From an uncultured beta proteobacterium (GTDB lineage: Bacteria > Pseudomonadota > Gammaproteobacteria > Burkholderiales > Burkholderiaceae_C): a stretch of 6,605 bases of DNA. Both the position numbers and the translations under genes were made by a program. Positions 1 through 6,212 of this stretch are shown piece by piece. The notes beneath the pieces were generated by a model. That model was not told the origin of the DNA. It saw nothing but the letters and a program-made list of their open reading frames with translations, and searched no databases. The stretch's first letter is position 1; each line of letters starts with the position of its first letter. The stretch is taken from contig CAIQEX010000722.1 in assembly GCA_903870955.1 (NCBI GenBank), forward strand, positions 1 through 6,605. The letters are read 5' to 3'.

Positions 1-333
1 CTGTTGGGAACCACGCCGGACATCGTTCCGGCCCCACCGGCGTGGCAGGAGAAGCTGGCCAATCTGGGACATTTGGCGCTCTACGCCATCATGCTGATGA
101 TGCCGCTGGTGGGCTGGGCCGCACTAAGCGCGTTTGGCAAGCCGATACCTTTCTTCGGTCTGGAATTGCCCGTACTTATGGCACCTGACAAAGAATTGGG
201 GCGGACCATCATGGGGGCGCATGAACTGGGCGGCAATCTTGCGTATTTTCTGATCGGTGGCCACGCTCTGGCGGCGCTGTACCACCACTACTTCATGAAA
301 GACAACACGCTGCTGCGCATGCGTCTGCGTTAA
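1..333 (+). CDS. Cytochrome b561 family membrane protein, 3' part only
   Basis: This is the C-terminal 110 residues of a cytochrome b561 (CybB/YceJ-type) protein; its start lies before the window. The family are four-helix inner-membrane di-heme b proteins that pass electrons to or from quinones or periplasmic partners. Two hydrophobic helices are visible, at about fragment residues 19-45 and 69-98. They carry histidines His24, His74, His88, His95 and His96, which include the expected heme ligands. The tail 'HHYFMKDNTLLRMRLR' has the H-x-(F/K)-D-x-x-L-x-R-M ending typical of the family. A Leu codon at position 4 could in principle start translation, but the reading frame is open to the window edge and the first two helices are missing, so the gene is simply cut by the edge. 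The TAA stop overlaps the stop of the convergent GMC oxidoreductase gene. A functional link with that enzyme is possible but not shown. Confidence 0.85.
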   Translation: MLGTTPDIVPAPPAWQEKLANLGHLALYAIMLMMPLVGWAALSAFGKPIPFFGLELPVLMAPDKELGRTIMGAHELGGNLAYFLIGGHALAALYHHYFMKDNTLLRMRLR

Positions 334-1958
334 GGCGCCTGAATCAGCAACACGTCTTTGCCGGTGAGGCGTTTGGCCAGGGCCTGCGTCAGCCGGTTCA
401 CCATGCCGTAAATGGACAGTTGGGGGTTGGCACCGATGCTGGTCGGGAAGAGGGACCCGTCGTGGATGGACAGGTTTTCAATCTGCCAATGCACTCCATC
501 GGGTCGCGTCACTCCCTGGTTCTCCTGGGCCGAAAGCCCGCACCCTCCCATGACGTGGGCGCTGCCGATTTTGGTCAGCAGCGGCAGCATGGGTAGATTC
601 TCAATCGCCTTTTTTGCCTCTGTCCAATTACTGTAGTGGGTGCCCATCTCGTGCGCCGGATAGACGGTCTTGGCGCCCGCGGCAAACTGTATTTCAGCCA
701 TGGCCAACTGGGCGCGGCGCGCACCGTCCATGACAAAGTCGGTCAATGGGTAGTCCAGCACGGGTTGGCCGTCGCCATTGAGTTCGACATTGCCGCCCAC
801 GCTTTGCGGGTGAAAACCATCGCGCATGATGGCCACCAGGATCTGGGTATTGGCAAACTGTCGGAACAAGGCAGTCTGCGGTGGGCCAAAGCCGGGCAAT
901 TGGGCACCGACAAACACCGGATGCACCGGTGCCGATTCCAGCTTGAAGCCTATCGGTCCATCGATTGCCTGACTGTGCAGGAAGTGGTCGGAGTAAACCG
1001 ACTGCGGTGCACCGGCCCAGCCTGCCACCTCTGACGGCATGACCGCCGTGGTAACCGTGGCCGGATGCAGGAAGGTTCGCGTGCCCAGACGGTGGTGTGG
1101 GTCAGGTGCTTTGGAGCGTAGCAAAAGGGCTGGTGAATTGATCGCACCACCCGCCAGAATATAGTGCTTTGCTATGATAGTTGTAGCAATAGAGCCCGCA
1201 TTGGCGGGGGCTGCATTGGCCTTTACCGCAATGCACTGCAAGTGGCTGATCTTGCCGTCTGCGAACCCGAATTGGTGCGCGCGTGTTTCCACCAGCAGCG
1301 TGGCGCCCAGGTCCAGCGCCGCCGGGATGGTGGTGACCAGCATGCTTTGTTTGGCATTGGTGGGGCAGCCCAGACCACAGGAACCCAGGTTCAGGCAGCC
1401 CTTGACGTTGCGATGAATGCCTTCGGTGGCAATGCCCAATTTGGCCGCGCCCCGCGCCAGCAACGCGTTGTTGGCATTGGGTGCGACGCCCCAGGGTGCG
1501 ATATTCAGGCGTGCTTCGGCCTGGGCGAAATAGGGTGCGAGTGCTTCATCGTTGTAGTCGGATAGGCCGAAGTGCGCCTGCCAGTACTTCAGGGTGCCGG
1601 TTGGCGTGCGGAACGAGCTGGTCCAGTTCACGGTGGTCGAACCACCCACGGAACGGCCTTGCAGAATCCCGATGGCCTTGTCTTTGGTGCGGCGCCCGGC
1701 ACTTTCCTGGTACAGGTCTTTGTAGGCTTCGGATTCAAGCTGATTGAAATCAGAACTGCTTTTGAGCGGGCCCTCTTCGATGATGACGACATCAAGGCCG
1801 GCGCGGGTCAGCAACTCGGCGGTGATGCCGGCACCGGCGCCGGAGCCAATGATGGCCACATCGCAATGTATCTTTTCGGGCAGGGCGGCGTGCTTGCCGC
1901 CGAGTACTTCCCAGCCACGGCCGAGTCCGTCCCGGATGGGGTCTTTGAATTTACTCAT
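330..1958 (-). CDS. GMC family FAD-dependent oxidoreductase (large subunit of a Tat-exported dehydrogenase)
   Basis: This 542-residue flavoprotein belongs to the glucose-methanol-choline oxidoreductase family, which oxidises alcohol groups of sugars, alcohols or sterols; the substrate here cannot be named. An N-terminal FAD-binding Rossmann motif GSGAGAG lies at residues 38-44, after the strand DVAIIG, with Glu61 at the ribose-binding position. The second FAD motif GRSVGGST is at 101-108 and ILAGGAINSP at 267-276. His468 (SAHVMGG) and Asn511 (GANPQLS) fit the catalytic pair. A cysteine cluster C188-x5-C194-x3-C198 recalls both long-chain alcohol oxidases and the Fe-S-bearing FAD glucose and fructose dehydrogenases. 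No signal peptide is present. The start at 1958 is preferred because MSKF begins 2 bases after the upstream stop and GGTGGA lies 9 bases before it. A GTG start at 2000 would add 14 unlikely residues and overlap the upstream gene. Residues about 246-265 look like an in-frame repeat insertion. Confidence 0.88.
   Translation of the reverse strand: MSKFKDPIRDGLGRGWEVLGGKHAALPEKIHCDVAIIGSGAGAGITAELLTRAGLDVVIIEEGPLKSSSDFNQLESEAYKDLYQESAGRRTKDKAIGILQGRSVGGSTTVNWTSSFRTPTGTLKYWQAHFGLSDYNDEALAPYFAQAEARLNIAPWGVAPNANNALLARGAAKLGIATEGIHRNVKGCLNLGSCGLGCPTNAKQSMLVTTIPAALDLGATLLVETRAHQFGFADGKISHLQCIAVKANAAPANAGSIATTIIAKHYILAGGAINSPALLLRSKAPDPHHRLGTRTFLHPATVTTAVMPSEVAGWAGAPQSVYSDHFLHSQAIDGPIGFKLESAPVHPVFVGAQLPGFGPPQTALFRQFANTQILVAIMRDGFHPQSVGGNVELNGDGQPVLDYPLTDFVMDGARRAQLAMAEIQFAAGAKTVYPAHEMGTHYSNWTEAKKAIENLPMLPLLTKIGSAHVMGGCGLSAQENQGVTRPDGVHWQIENLSIHDGSLFPTSIGANPQLSIYGMVNRLTQALAKRLTGKDVLLIQAP
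1165..1222. repeat. Block of inverted repeats inside the GMC gene, probable interspersed repeat element
   Basis: Two inverted repeats stand next to each other: TTGCTA (1169-1174) with TAGCAA (1184-1189), and CCCGC (1195-1199) with GCGGG (1204-1208) around a 4-base loop. The part 1161-1192 is AT-rich, unlike the surrounding GC-rich gene. Read on the minus strand, the layout is GGCC, then a GC-rich hairpin, then an AGC/TAGCA-flanked AT-rich hairpin. This resembles a short repeat I recall from intergenic regions of Comamonadaceae genomes. It keeps the GMC reading frame and encodes roughly residues 246-265, an Ala-rich and Asn-rich loop. The repeats are seen directly; membership of a repeat family is inference. 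Confidence 0.45.
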
Positions 1959-1960
1959 GG

Positions 1961-2470
1961 CTATAAGTCCACCGGGCCAGGGTAACCCAGCACTTGCCAC
2001 GACTCCTTGCCGCTGAAATACGCGGCATAGACGAGGTCATGGAGACCCTGGTAAGCCTGTTGGCGCAGGCTGATGCGCGACAGGCGCATGGATTGCAGGG
2101 CTGCGGCGAGCTCGTCCACTCCCACCGCATCCCAGGTACTGCTGATGCCGATTAAAGCGCGTCTGCCGGCGGCGCTGTCCATCAGCGTCAACAACTGGGA
2201 GAGCTCGGCCTGCACCGAATAGGGTGTGGCGGCGATCTGCGTGTTGATGCGGATCAGCAGGGCGTCCACCGCCTTGTCGTGTGGCAGGGTGGCCGCGTCG
2301 GGCCAGGCATCGGCAATGAGGGCCTCCGCGACGCGTGTCAATATCAATCGGGAGCGGGGAGTCAAAGCGCCTTGTTGCAGGCCCGGTTGTACTAAGGTAA
2401 CTGCCGCTCCTGCGATGGTCAGCACGAGGGCTGAGCCTATGCCAAGTTTGAGAAGTGTTCTTCGTTGCAT
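1961..2470 (-). CDS. Tat-signal small subunit, gluconate 2-dehydrogenase subunit 3-like
   Basis: This 169-residue protein begins with a twin-arginine signal: QRRTLLKLG at residues 2-10, then a hydrophobic stretch to about residue 27. The C-terminus holds W158 and the block LGYPGP (161-166), which recalls the end of subunit 3 of membrane-bound gluconate and fructose dehydrogenases. In those complexes the small subunit carries the only Tat signal and escorts the folded FAD subunit to the periplasm. The same job is inferred here, because the GMC oxidoreductase starts 2 bases downstream and lacks a signal of its own. The middle (about 36-150) is mostly helical in character, with no cysteines, so it is not itself a redox carrier. 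The ATG at 2470 is chosen because it puts the RR motif at residues 3-4; the ribosome binding site before it is poor. Assignment to the subunit 3 family is by recalled motif, not by search. Confidence 0.8.
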   Translation of the reverse strand: MQRRTLLKLGIGSALVLTIAGAAVTLVQPGLQQGALTPRSRLILTRVAEALIADAWPDAATLPHDKAVDALLIRINTQIAATPYSVQAELSQLLTLMDSAAGRRALIGISSTWDAVGVDELAAALQSMRLSRISLRQQAYQGLHDLVYAAYFSGKESWQVLGYPGPVDL

Positions 2471-2545
2471 CGTGTGACTATTGCACGGGTGCTTGCATAA
2501 GGGCTAGAGCCCACAGCCTAGACCGCCTTGGGGTTTCCCTGGGCA

Positions 2546-2574
2546 CTGCCTGAAAATGCAGCAACCGGTAGAAT
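2546..2574 (+). promoter_or_regulatory. Candidate sigma-70 promoter for mnmG-rsmG
   Basis: TAGAAT at 2569-2574 matches five of six bases of the -10 consensus. The hexamer 17 bases upstream (CTGCCT, 2546-2551) matches the -35 consensus at only three positions. The implied transcript start, near 2581, would give a leader of roughly 55 bases before the mnmG ATG. The 166-base gap (2471-2636) must also hold the promoter of the minus-strand operon, for which I found no convincing hexamer pair. A 5-base inverted repeat GGGCT/AGCCC sits at 2501-2512, with only two bases between the arms. Confidence 0.3.
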
Positions 2575-2636
2575 CGGGGGCTCTCCCACCAGGCTTTTTG
2601 CGCCGTGCGTTCTGCACCGCGCCCCATTGGATCCAC

Positions 2637-4736
2637 ATGCTCTACCCAGATTATTTCGACGTGATAGTCGTTGGCGGCGGCCATGCCGGAAGTGAAGCCG
2701 CGCTCGCTTCTGCCCGCATGGGTTGCAAAACCTTGCTGCTGACCCACAACATCGAGACCCTGGGGCAGATGAGCTGTAACCCCTCTATTGGTGGCATTGG
2801 CAAGGGTCATCTGGTCAAGGAAGTAGACGCCATGGGGGGTGCGATGGCCTTGGCCACGGACGAAGCCGGGATTCAGTTTCGTATTCTTAATTCCAGCAAA
2901 GGCCCGGCCGTGCGGGCCACCCGTGCCCAGGCGGATCGGGTTTTGTACAGGGCCGCCATTCGGCGCATGCTGGAAAATCAACCCAATCTGTGGCTCTTTC
3001 AACAAGCGGTGGACGACCTGCTGGTGGAGGGTGAGCGGGTGGTGGGGGCGGTTACGCAAGTGGGCATTCAGTTTCGCGCCCGTACCGTGGTGCTGACGGC
3101 GGGGACCTTCCTGGACGGCAAGATTCACGTGGGCATGAACAACTATGCGGGTGGCCGCGCCGGGGATCCCCCGGCCGTTTCGCTGAGTGCCCGGTTGAAG
3201 GAGCTCAAGCTGCCGCAGGGCCGGTTGAAGACCGGCACGCCGCCGCGCATCGATGGCCGCAGCATTGACTTCTCCAAATGCCAGGAGCAACCCGGCGATG
3301 GCATGCCGGGTGGCATGAGCGGACAGATGCCGGTGTTCAGCTTTATGGGTACGACCCAGATGCATCCGCAGCAGATGCCCTGCTGGATCACCCATACCAA
3401 TGCCCGCACCCATGACATCATCCGCTCCGGCTTTGACCGCAGCCCCATGTTCATGGGCAAGATTGAAGGGGTGGGGCCGCGCTATTGCCCCAGCGTGGAA
3501 GACAAGATCAACCGTTTTGCAGACAAGGACAGTCACCAGATTTTCCTGGAACCCGAAGGCCTGACGACCCACGAGTACTACCCCAATGGCATTTCGACCA
3601 GCCTGCCGTTTGACATCCAGCTGGCTCTGGTGCGGAGCATGGAAGGGCTGGAGAACGCGCACATTCTGCGCCCCGGTTACGCCATCGAATACGACTACTT
3701 CGACCCGCGTTCATTGAAGAACAGTTTTGAAACGCGCCAGATTGCCGGGCTCTTTTTCGCCGGGCAGATCAACGGCACCACCGGTTATGAAGAGGCTGCG
3801 GCACAAGGCATGTTTGCGGGAATCAACGCAGCGCTGCAGGCGCGTGCGCAGGGCGGCGGCAATGACACGGCAAGTGCTGCTGGCAGCATCACGTTCGCCG
3901 GTGAGAGTTGGCTGCCCGGTCGGGACCAGGCGTATCTGGGCGTGCTGGTAGATGACTTGATTACCAAGGGTGTGACCGAGCCTTACCGGATGTTCACGAG
4001 CCGTGCCGAGTTCCGCTTGCAGCTGCGCGAAGACAACGCGGATGCCCGACTGACCGAAGTCGGGCGGCAACTGGGTCTGGTGGATGATGCGCGCTGGGCT
4101 GCCTTCAGCCGCAAGCGCGAGGCTGTTTCACGTGAAACAGAGCGCCTGCGCAGCATCTGGGTTAACCCACGCAACTTGGCGCAATCGGAAGCTGAGCGGG
4201 TGCTGGGCAAAGCCCTGGAGCATGAATACAACCTGGCTGATCTGCTGCGCCGCCCGGACGTGAGTTATGCCGGGCTCATGTCACTGGCCGACGGTCGCTT
4301 TGCCAATGCCGAGTTACCGGTGGTTGGATTGGCGACAGAAGGCTCTGCGCTGGATGCGCAGGCGGATATTGCACAAGATGTATTTGTGGCCGCTGTGGTG
4401 GAGCAGGTCGAGATCGCTGCCAAGTATTCCGGCTACATCGATCGTCAAAAGGGCGAGGTGGAGCGTGCGTCGTTTTATGAGAATCTGCGTCTGCCAGCGG
4501 AGTTGGACTATATGCAGGTGTCGGCTCTGAGTATCGAAGCGCGTCAGCGCTTGAGCAAGTATCGGCCCGAAACTTTGGGTCAGGCGTCACGCCTGTCGGG
4601 CATTACGCCAGCCAGCATTTCGTTGCTGCTGATTCATCTGAAGCGCGGCAAATTCAAAGGTTTTGCAGACAAGCCCGTTGACGCGGCACTGCCGGGGCTC
4701 GCTGATGTGGATGCCACAGCGGACTTGGCCGAATGA
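2637..4736 (+). CDS. mnmG: tRNA uridine-5-carboxymethylaminomethyl(34) synthesis enzyme MnmG
   Basis: MnmG (GidA) works with the GTPase MnmE to build the (carboxymethyl)aminomethyl group on U34 of certain tRNAs in the cytoplasm, using FAD, NADH and methylenetetrahydrofolate. The FAD motif [10 protein letters not shown] is at residues 13-22 and the conserved block [13 protein letters not shown] at 46-58, with Cys47. [11 protein letters not shown] is at 156-166, and [10 protein letters not shown] at 281-290 carries Cys284, the counterpart of the second functional cysteine in E. coli. The C-terminal MnmE- and tRNA-binding region includes KYSGYIDRQ (596-604) and [12 protein letters not shown] (654-665). 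The start at 2637 ([15 protein letters not shown]) fits the family N-terminus and has GGA five bases upstream; an in-frame ATG at 2556 would add 27 unrelated residues. At 699 residues it is longer than the E. coli protein (about 630), with extra segments near 402-421 and 558-588 and a tail after 675. A parS site lies in the coding sequence. Confidence 0.97.
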   Translation: MLYPDYFDVIVVGGGHAGSEAALASARMGCKTLLLTHNIETLGQMSCNPSIGGIGKGHLVKEVDAMGGAMALATDEAGIQFRILNSSKGPAVRATRAQADRVLYRAAIRRMLENQPNLWLFQQAVDDLLVEGERVVGAVTQVGIQFRARTVVLTAGTFLDGKIHVGMNNYAGGRAGDPPAVSLSARLKELKLPQGRLKTGTPPRIDGRSIDFSKCQEQPGDGMPGGMSGQMPVFSFMGTTQMHPQQMPCWITHTNARTHDIIRSGFDRSPMFMGKIEGVGPRYCPSVEDKINRFADKDSHQIFLEPEGLTTHEYYPNGISTSLPFDIQLALVRSMEGLENAHILRPGYAIEYDYFDPRSLKNSFETRQIAGLFFAGQINGTTGYEEAAAQGMFAGINAALQARAQGGGNDTASAAGSITFAGESWLPGRDQAYLGVLVDDLITKGVTEPYRMFTSRAEFRLQLREDNADARLTEVGRQLGLVDDARWAAFSRKREAVSRETERLRSIWVNPRNLAQSEAERVLGKALEHEYNLADLLRRPDVSYAGLMSLADGRFANAELPVVGLATEGSALDAQADIAQDVFVAAVVEQVEIAAKYSGYIDRQKGEVERASFYENLRLPAELDYMQVSALSIEARQRLSKYRPETLGQASRLSGITPASISLLLIHLKRGKFKGFADKPVDAALPGLADVDATADLAE
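4124..4139. other. parS: parS site 1, perfect palindrome inside mnmG
   Basis: The 16 bases TGTTTCACGTGAAACA are identical to the parS sequence known from Bacillus and widespread in bacteria. The symmetry extends one base on each side (CTGTTTCACGTGAAACAG, 4123-4140). ParB binds this palindrome and spreads along neighbouring DNA. The site is translated as part of mnmG codons 496-501 (Ala-Val-Ser-Arg-Glu-Thr), so the centromere function is written into coding sequence. The parA gene downstream supports the call. Confidence 0.95.
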
Positions 4737-5404
4737 TGAAGCCGCTGGAAGCCGAGTTACGTGCCGGTGCTTTGGCGCTTGGGTTGTCCCTGTCTGATGT
4801 CCAAGTGGGGCATCTGCTCGGCTATCTGGAATTGATTCAAAAATGGACCAAGGTCTATAACCTGACTGCGGTTCGTGATCCCGCCGAGATGATGACGCAC
4901 CATTTGCTGGACAGTCTGGCGGTCGTTCTGCCGTTGCAGAAACAAGTGACTGCGATGGGAGCTTCTGGCGCGTTGAAAGCTGAGACTCCATTGCGCTTGC
5001 TGGATGTCGGCTCGGGCGCCGGTTTGCCTGGCGCCGTGATTGCCATTTGCTGCCCCCACGTAACAGTGCACTGCGTTGATACGGTGGCCAAGAAGGCGGC
5101 CTTTATTCAACAGGTGGCGGTGTCGTTGAAGCTGACTAACTTGCGCGGCATTCATGCGCGGGTGGAGAATTTAACCGACACCTACGACGTGGTGAGTTCA
5201 CGCGCCTTTGCGTCATTGCTGGATTTTGTGACCTGGTCACGGAAATGTCTGGCAGAGCAGGGCGTCTGGATGGCCATGAAGGGCAAGCACCCTGCGGACG
5301 AAATTGCAGCTCTTCCCGCCGACGTGCAAATGTTTCACGTGGAACCATTGGTGGTGCCGGGGTTGGATGCGGAACGTTGCCTACTTTGGATGCGACCGAC
5401 CTGA
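4733..5404 (+). CDS. rsmG: 16S rRNA (guanine(527)-N7)-methyltransferase RsmG
   Basis: RsmG (GidB) transfers a methyl group from S-adenosylmethionine to N7 of G527 in the 530 loop of 16S rRNA, near the decoding site; loss of it gives low-level streptomycin resistance in several bacteria. The 223 residues are slightly longer than in E. coli (207). The N-terminal signature [13 protein letters not shown] is at 38-50 and HHLLDSLAV at 56-64. The SAM-binding loop [12 protein letters not shown] is at 89-100, SSRAFASL at 155-162 and AMKGKHP at 181-187. The gene begins at ATG 4733, overlapping the mnmG TGA stop (ATGA), which implies translational coupling; the next codon is also ATG (4736), so the true start could be one residue later. 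The extra stretch near residues 70-86 ([16 protein letters not shown]) accounts for part of the added length. The 3' end carries a parS site. The gene is probably co-transcribed with mnmG, and I see no hairpin terminator after it. Confidence 0.97.
   Translation: MMKPLEAELRAGALALGLSLSDVQVGHLLGYLELIQKWTKVYNLTAVRDPAEMMTHHLLDSLAVVLPLQKQVTAMGASGALKAETPLRLLDVGSGAGLPGAVIAICCPHVTVHCVDTVAKKAAFIQQVAVSLKLTNLRGIHARVENLTDTYDVVSSRAFASLLDFVTWSRKCLAEQGVWMAMKGKHPADEIAALPADVQMFHVEPLVVPGLDAERCLLWMRPT
5331..5346. other. parS: parS site 2, inside the 3' end of rsmG
   Basis: TGTTTCACGTGGAACC has the central CACGTG and a full left half (TGTTTCAC). The right half, read on the other strand, is GGTTCCAC. Such GTGGAAC half-sites are common in proteobacterial parS. 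It is translated as codons 200-205 of rsmG (Met-Phe-His-Val-Glu-Pro). It lies about 1.2 kb from site 1 and 140 bases from site 3, all on the same side of parA. Confidence 0.9.
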
Positions 5405-5451
5405 TCTGAATGGACGGCCTGTAGGGTCGATGGATTGGAGCGGGCGGCTGG

Positions 5452-5460
5452 TGTGGGTAA
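5452..5460 (-). other. Weak DnaA-box-like sequence between rsmG and the exporter gene
   Basis: Read on the minus strand this is TTACCCACA, one base away from the DnaA consensus TTATNCACA. It sits 11 bases before parS site 3. A single 8-of-9 match is expected by chance fairly often, so this is recorded only because of the neighbouring parS site and the exact match at 6362. Confidence 0.12.
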
Positions 5461-5470
5461 AGGCGACTTA

Positions 5471-5486
5471 TGTTTCACGTGGAACA
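5471..5486. other. parS: parS site 3, intergenic, upstream of the exporter gene
   Basis: TGTTTCACGTGGAACA differs from a perfect palindrome at one base pair: the left half is TGTTTCAC and the right half, read on the other strand, TGTTCCAC. It is the only one of the three sites outside coding sequence. It lies in the 149-base gap 5405-5553, 67 bases before the exporter start. ParB bound here could affect transcription into the exporter and parA. Otherwise the gap shows no clear promoter or terminator hairpin. Confidence 0.93.
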
Positions 5487-5553
5487 AAGATCCCAAATTC
5501 GCCTCGCCAAAAATCCAACGTAAACTCACACCCTCCCTTAGAAAGAAACCACC

Positions 5554-6168
5554 ATGCTTGGCGTTACCGACTACGGCACCTTTGTCGTTACTGTGATTGT
5601 GTTTTTAGCGATCCCCGGTCCAGGTAATCTGGCTCTGGTCACCAGTACCAGCAAGGGTGGAGTAGCAGGTGGGTTGGCAGCAACCATGGGCGTAATTCTG
5701 GGAGATCAGGTGCTAATGTGGTCTGCGGTTGCCGGGGTGGCGGCCTTGCTGACTGCCTACCCGGAAGCATTTTCAGCTGTGCAGTGGTTTGGCGCTGCCT
5801 ATTTGGCCTGGCTGGGTGTGAAGATGCTTTTGGCCAAGCCGGGCGCCGCACCGGTGATTAACATCAAGCCGCGCCACTATCTGCGCCAGGCCCTGATGAT
5901 CACCTTGCTCAATCCCAAGGCGATTTTGTTTTACATGGCCTTCTTCCCGTTGTTTGTCGACCCCGTACGCCAACAAGGCTTGATCACCTACGCCTTCATG
6001 GCTGCCACCATTGCCGCGCTGACCTTTTTGTATGGCCTGGGCGCCACCCTGTTGACGCATTTTCTGGCCGAACGGGTACGCGCCAATCCCATGATTGGCC
6101 GTGTCCTTGAAAAGGTCGCAGGGATATTTCTGGTTGGCTTTGGTATCAAGCTGGCGCTTTCTAAATGA
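5554..6168 (+). CDS. LysE/RhtB family amino acid exporter
   Basis: This 204-residue inner-membrane protein belongs to the LysE/RhtB transporter family, whose members export amino acids such as lysine, threonine or homoserine and their analogues by proton exchange; the substrate here is unknown. The signature PGPGN is at residues 21-25, in the first helix. The GD pair (Gly50-Asp51) is in the second, and [15 protein letters not shown] (118-132) is the typical motif at the fourth. About six hydrophobic segments can be seen, near 8-28, 43-66, 72-95, 112-134, 145-168 and 186-203, which is normal for the family. The ATG at 5554 has a weak purine-rich stretch AGAAAG at 5540-5545. The TGA stop lies 44 bases before the preferred parA start and overlaps an alternative in-frame parA ATG at 6165, so co-transcription with parA is likely. 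Why an exporter sits here is not evident; this order recurs, as far as I recall, in related genomes. Confidence 0.92.
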   Translation: MLGVTDYGTFVVTVIVFLAIPGPGNLALVTSTSKGGVAGGLAATMGVILGDQVLMWSAVAGVAALLTAYPEAFSAVQWFGAAYLAWLGVKMLLAKPGAAPVINIKPRHYLRQALMITLLNPKAILFYMAFFPLFVDPVRQQGLITYAFMAATIAALTFLYGLGATLLTHFLAERVRANPMIGRVLEKVAGIFLVGFGIKLALSK

Positions 6169-6212
6169 CGGTCACAGACGTGAACGCAACTTCTGCAGGG
6201 GACACCAAACGC

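Noticed and set aside
636..1034. Plus-strand open frames within 412-2016, opposite the GMC and small-subunit genes
   Set aside because: Several frames stay open because of high GC content. Their translations show no domain, and the minus strand holds clear protein families.
1959..2000. N-terminal extension of the GMC protein from the GTG at 2000
   Set aside because: It would overlap the small-subunit gene by 40 bases and add residues unlike the family, while the ATG at 1958 has a better-placed GGTGGA.
2501..2512. GGGCT/AGCCC inverted repeat as a terminator or operator
   Set aside because: Only two bases separate the arms, so a hairpin would be strained, and no T-run follows. It may be an operator-like dyad, but nothing supports a specific factor.
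2471..2636. Chromosome replication origin near mnmG
   Set aside because: Some bacteria have oriC beside mnmG, but this gap has no DnaA box cluster and no AT-rich unwinding region.
3121..3136. Fourth CACGTG-containing site in mnmG (AGATTCACGTGGGCAT)
   Set aside because: Only the core matches; both arms depart from parS, and the sequence encodes the conserved KIHVG block of MnmG.
2478..3662. 394-codon open frame on the minus strand opposite mnmG
   Set aside because: It is the antisense shadow of mnmG. The plus-strand frame has full MnmG family motifs, whereas this translation is His/Gly/Arg-rich with no recognisable domain, and it also runs through the intergenic promoter region.
5470..5523. 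17-codon frame beginning Met-Phe-His-Val-Glu-Gln in the rsmG-exporter gap
   Set aside because: It arises from the parS sequence itself, has no ribosome binding site and ends shortly afterwards; there is no evidence of translation.
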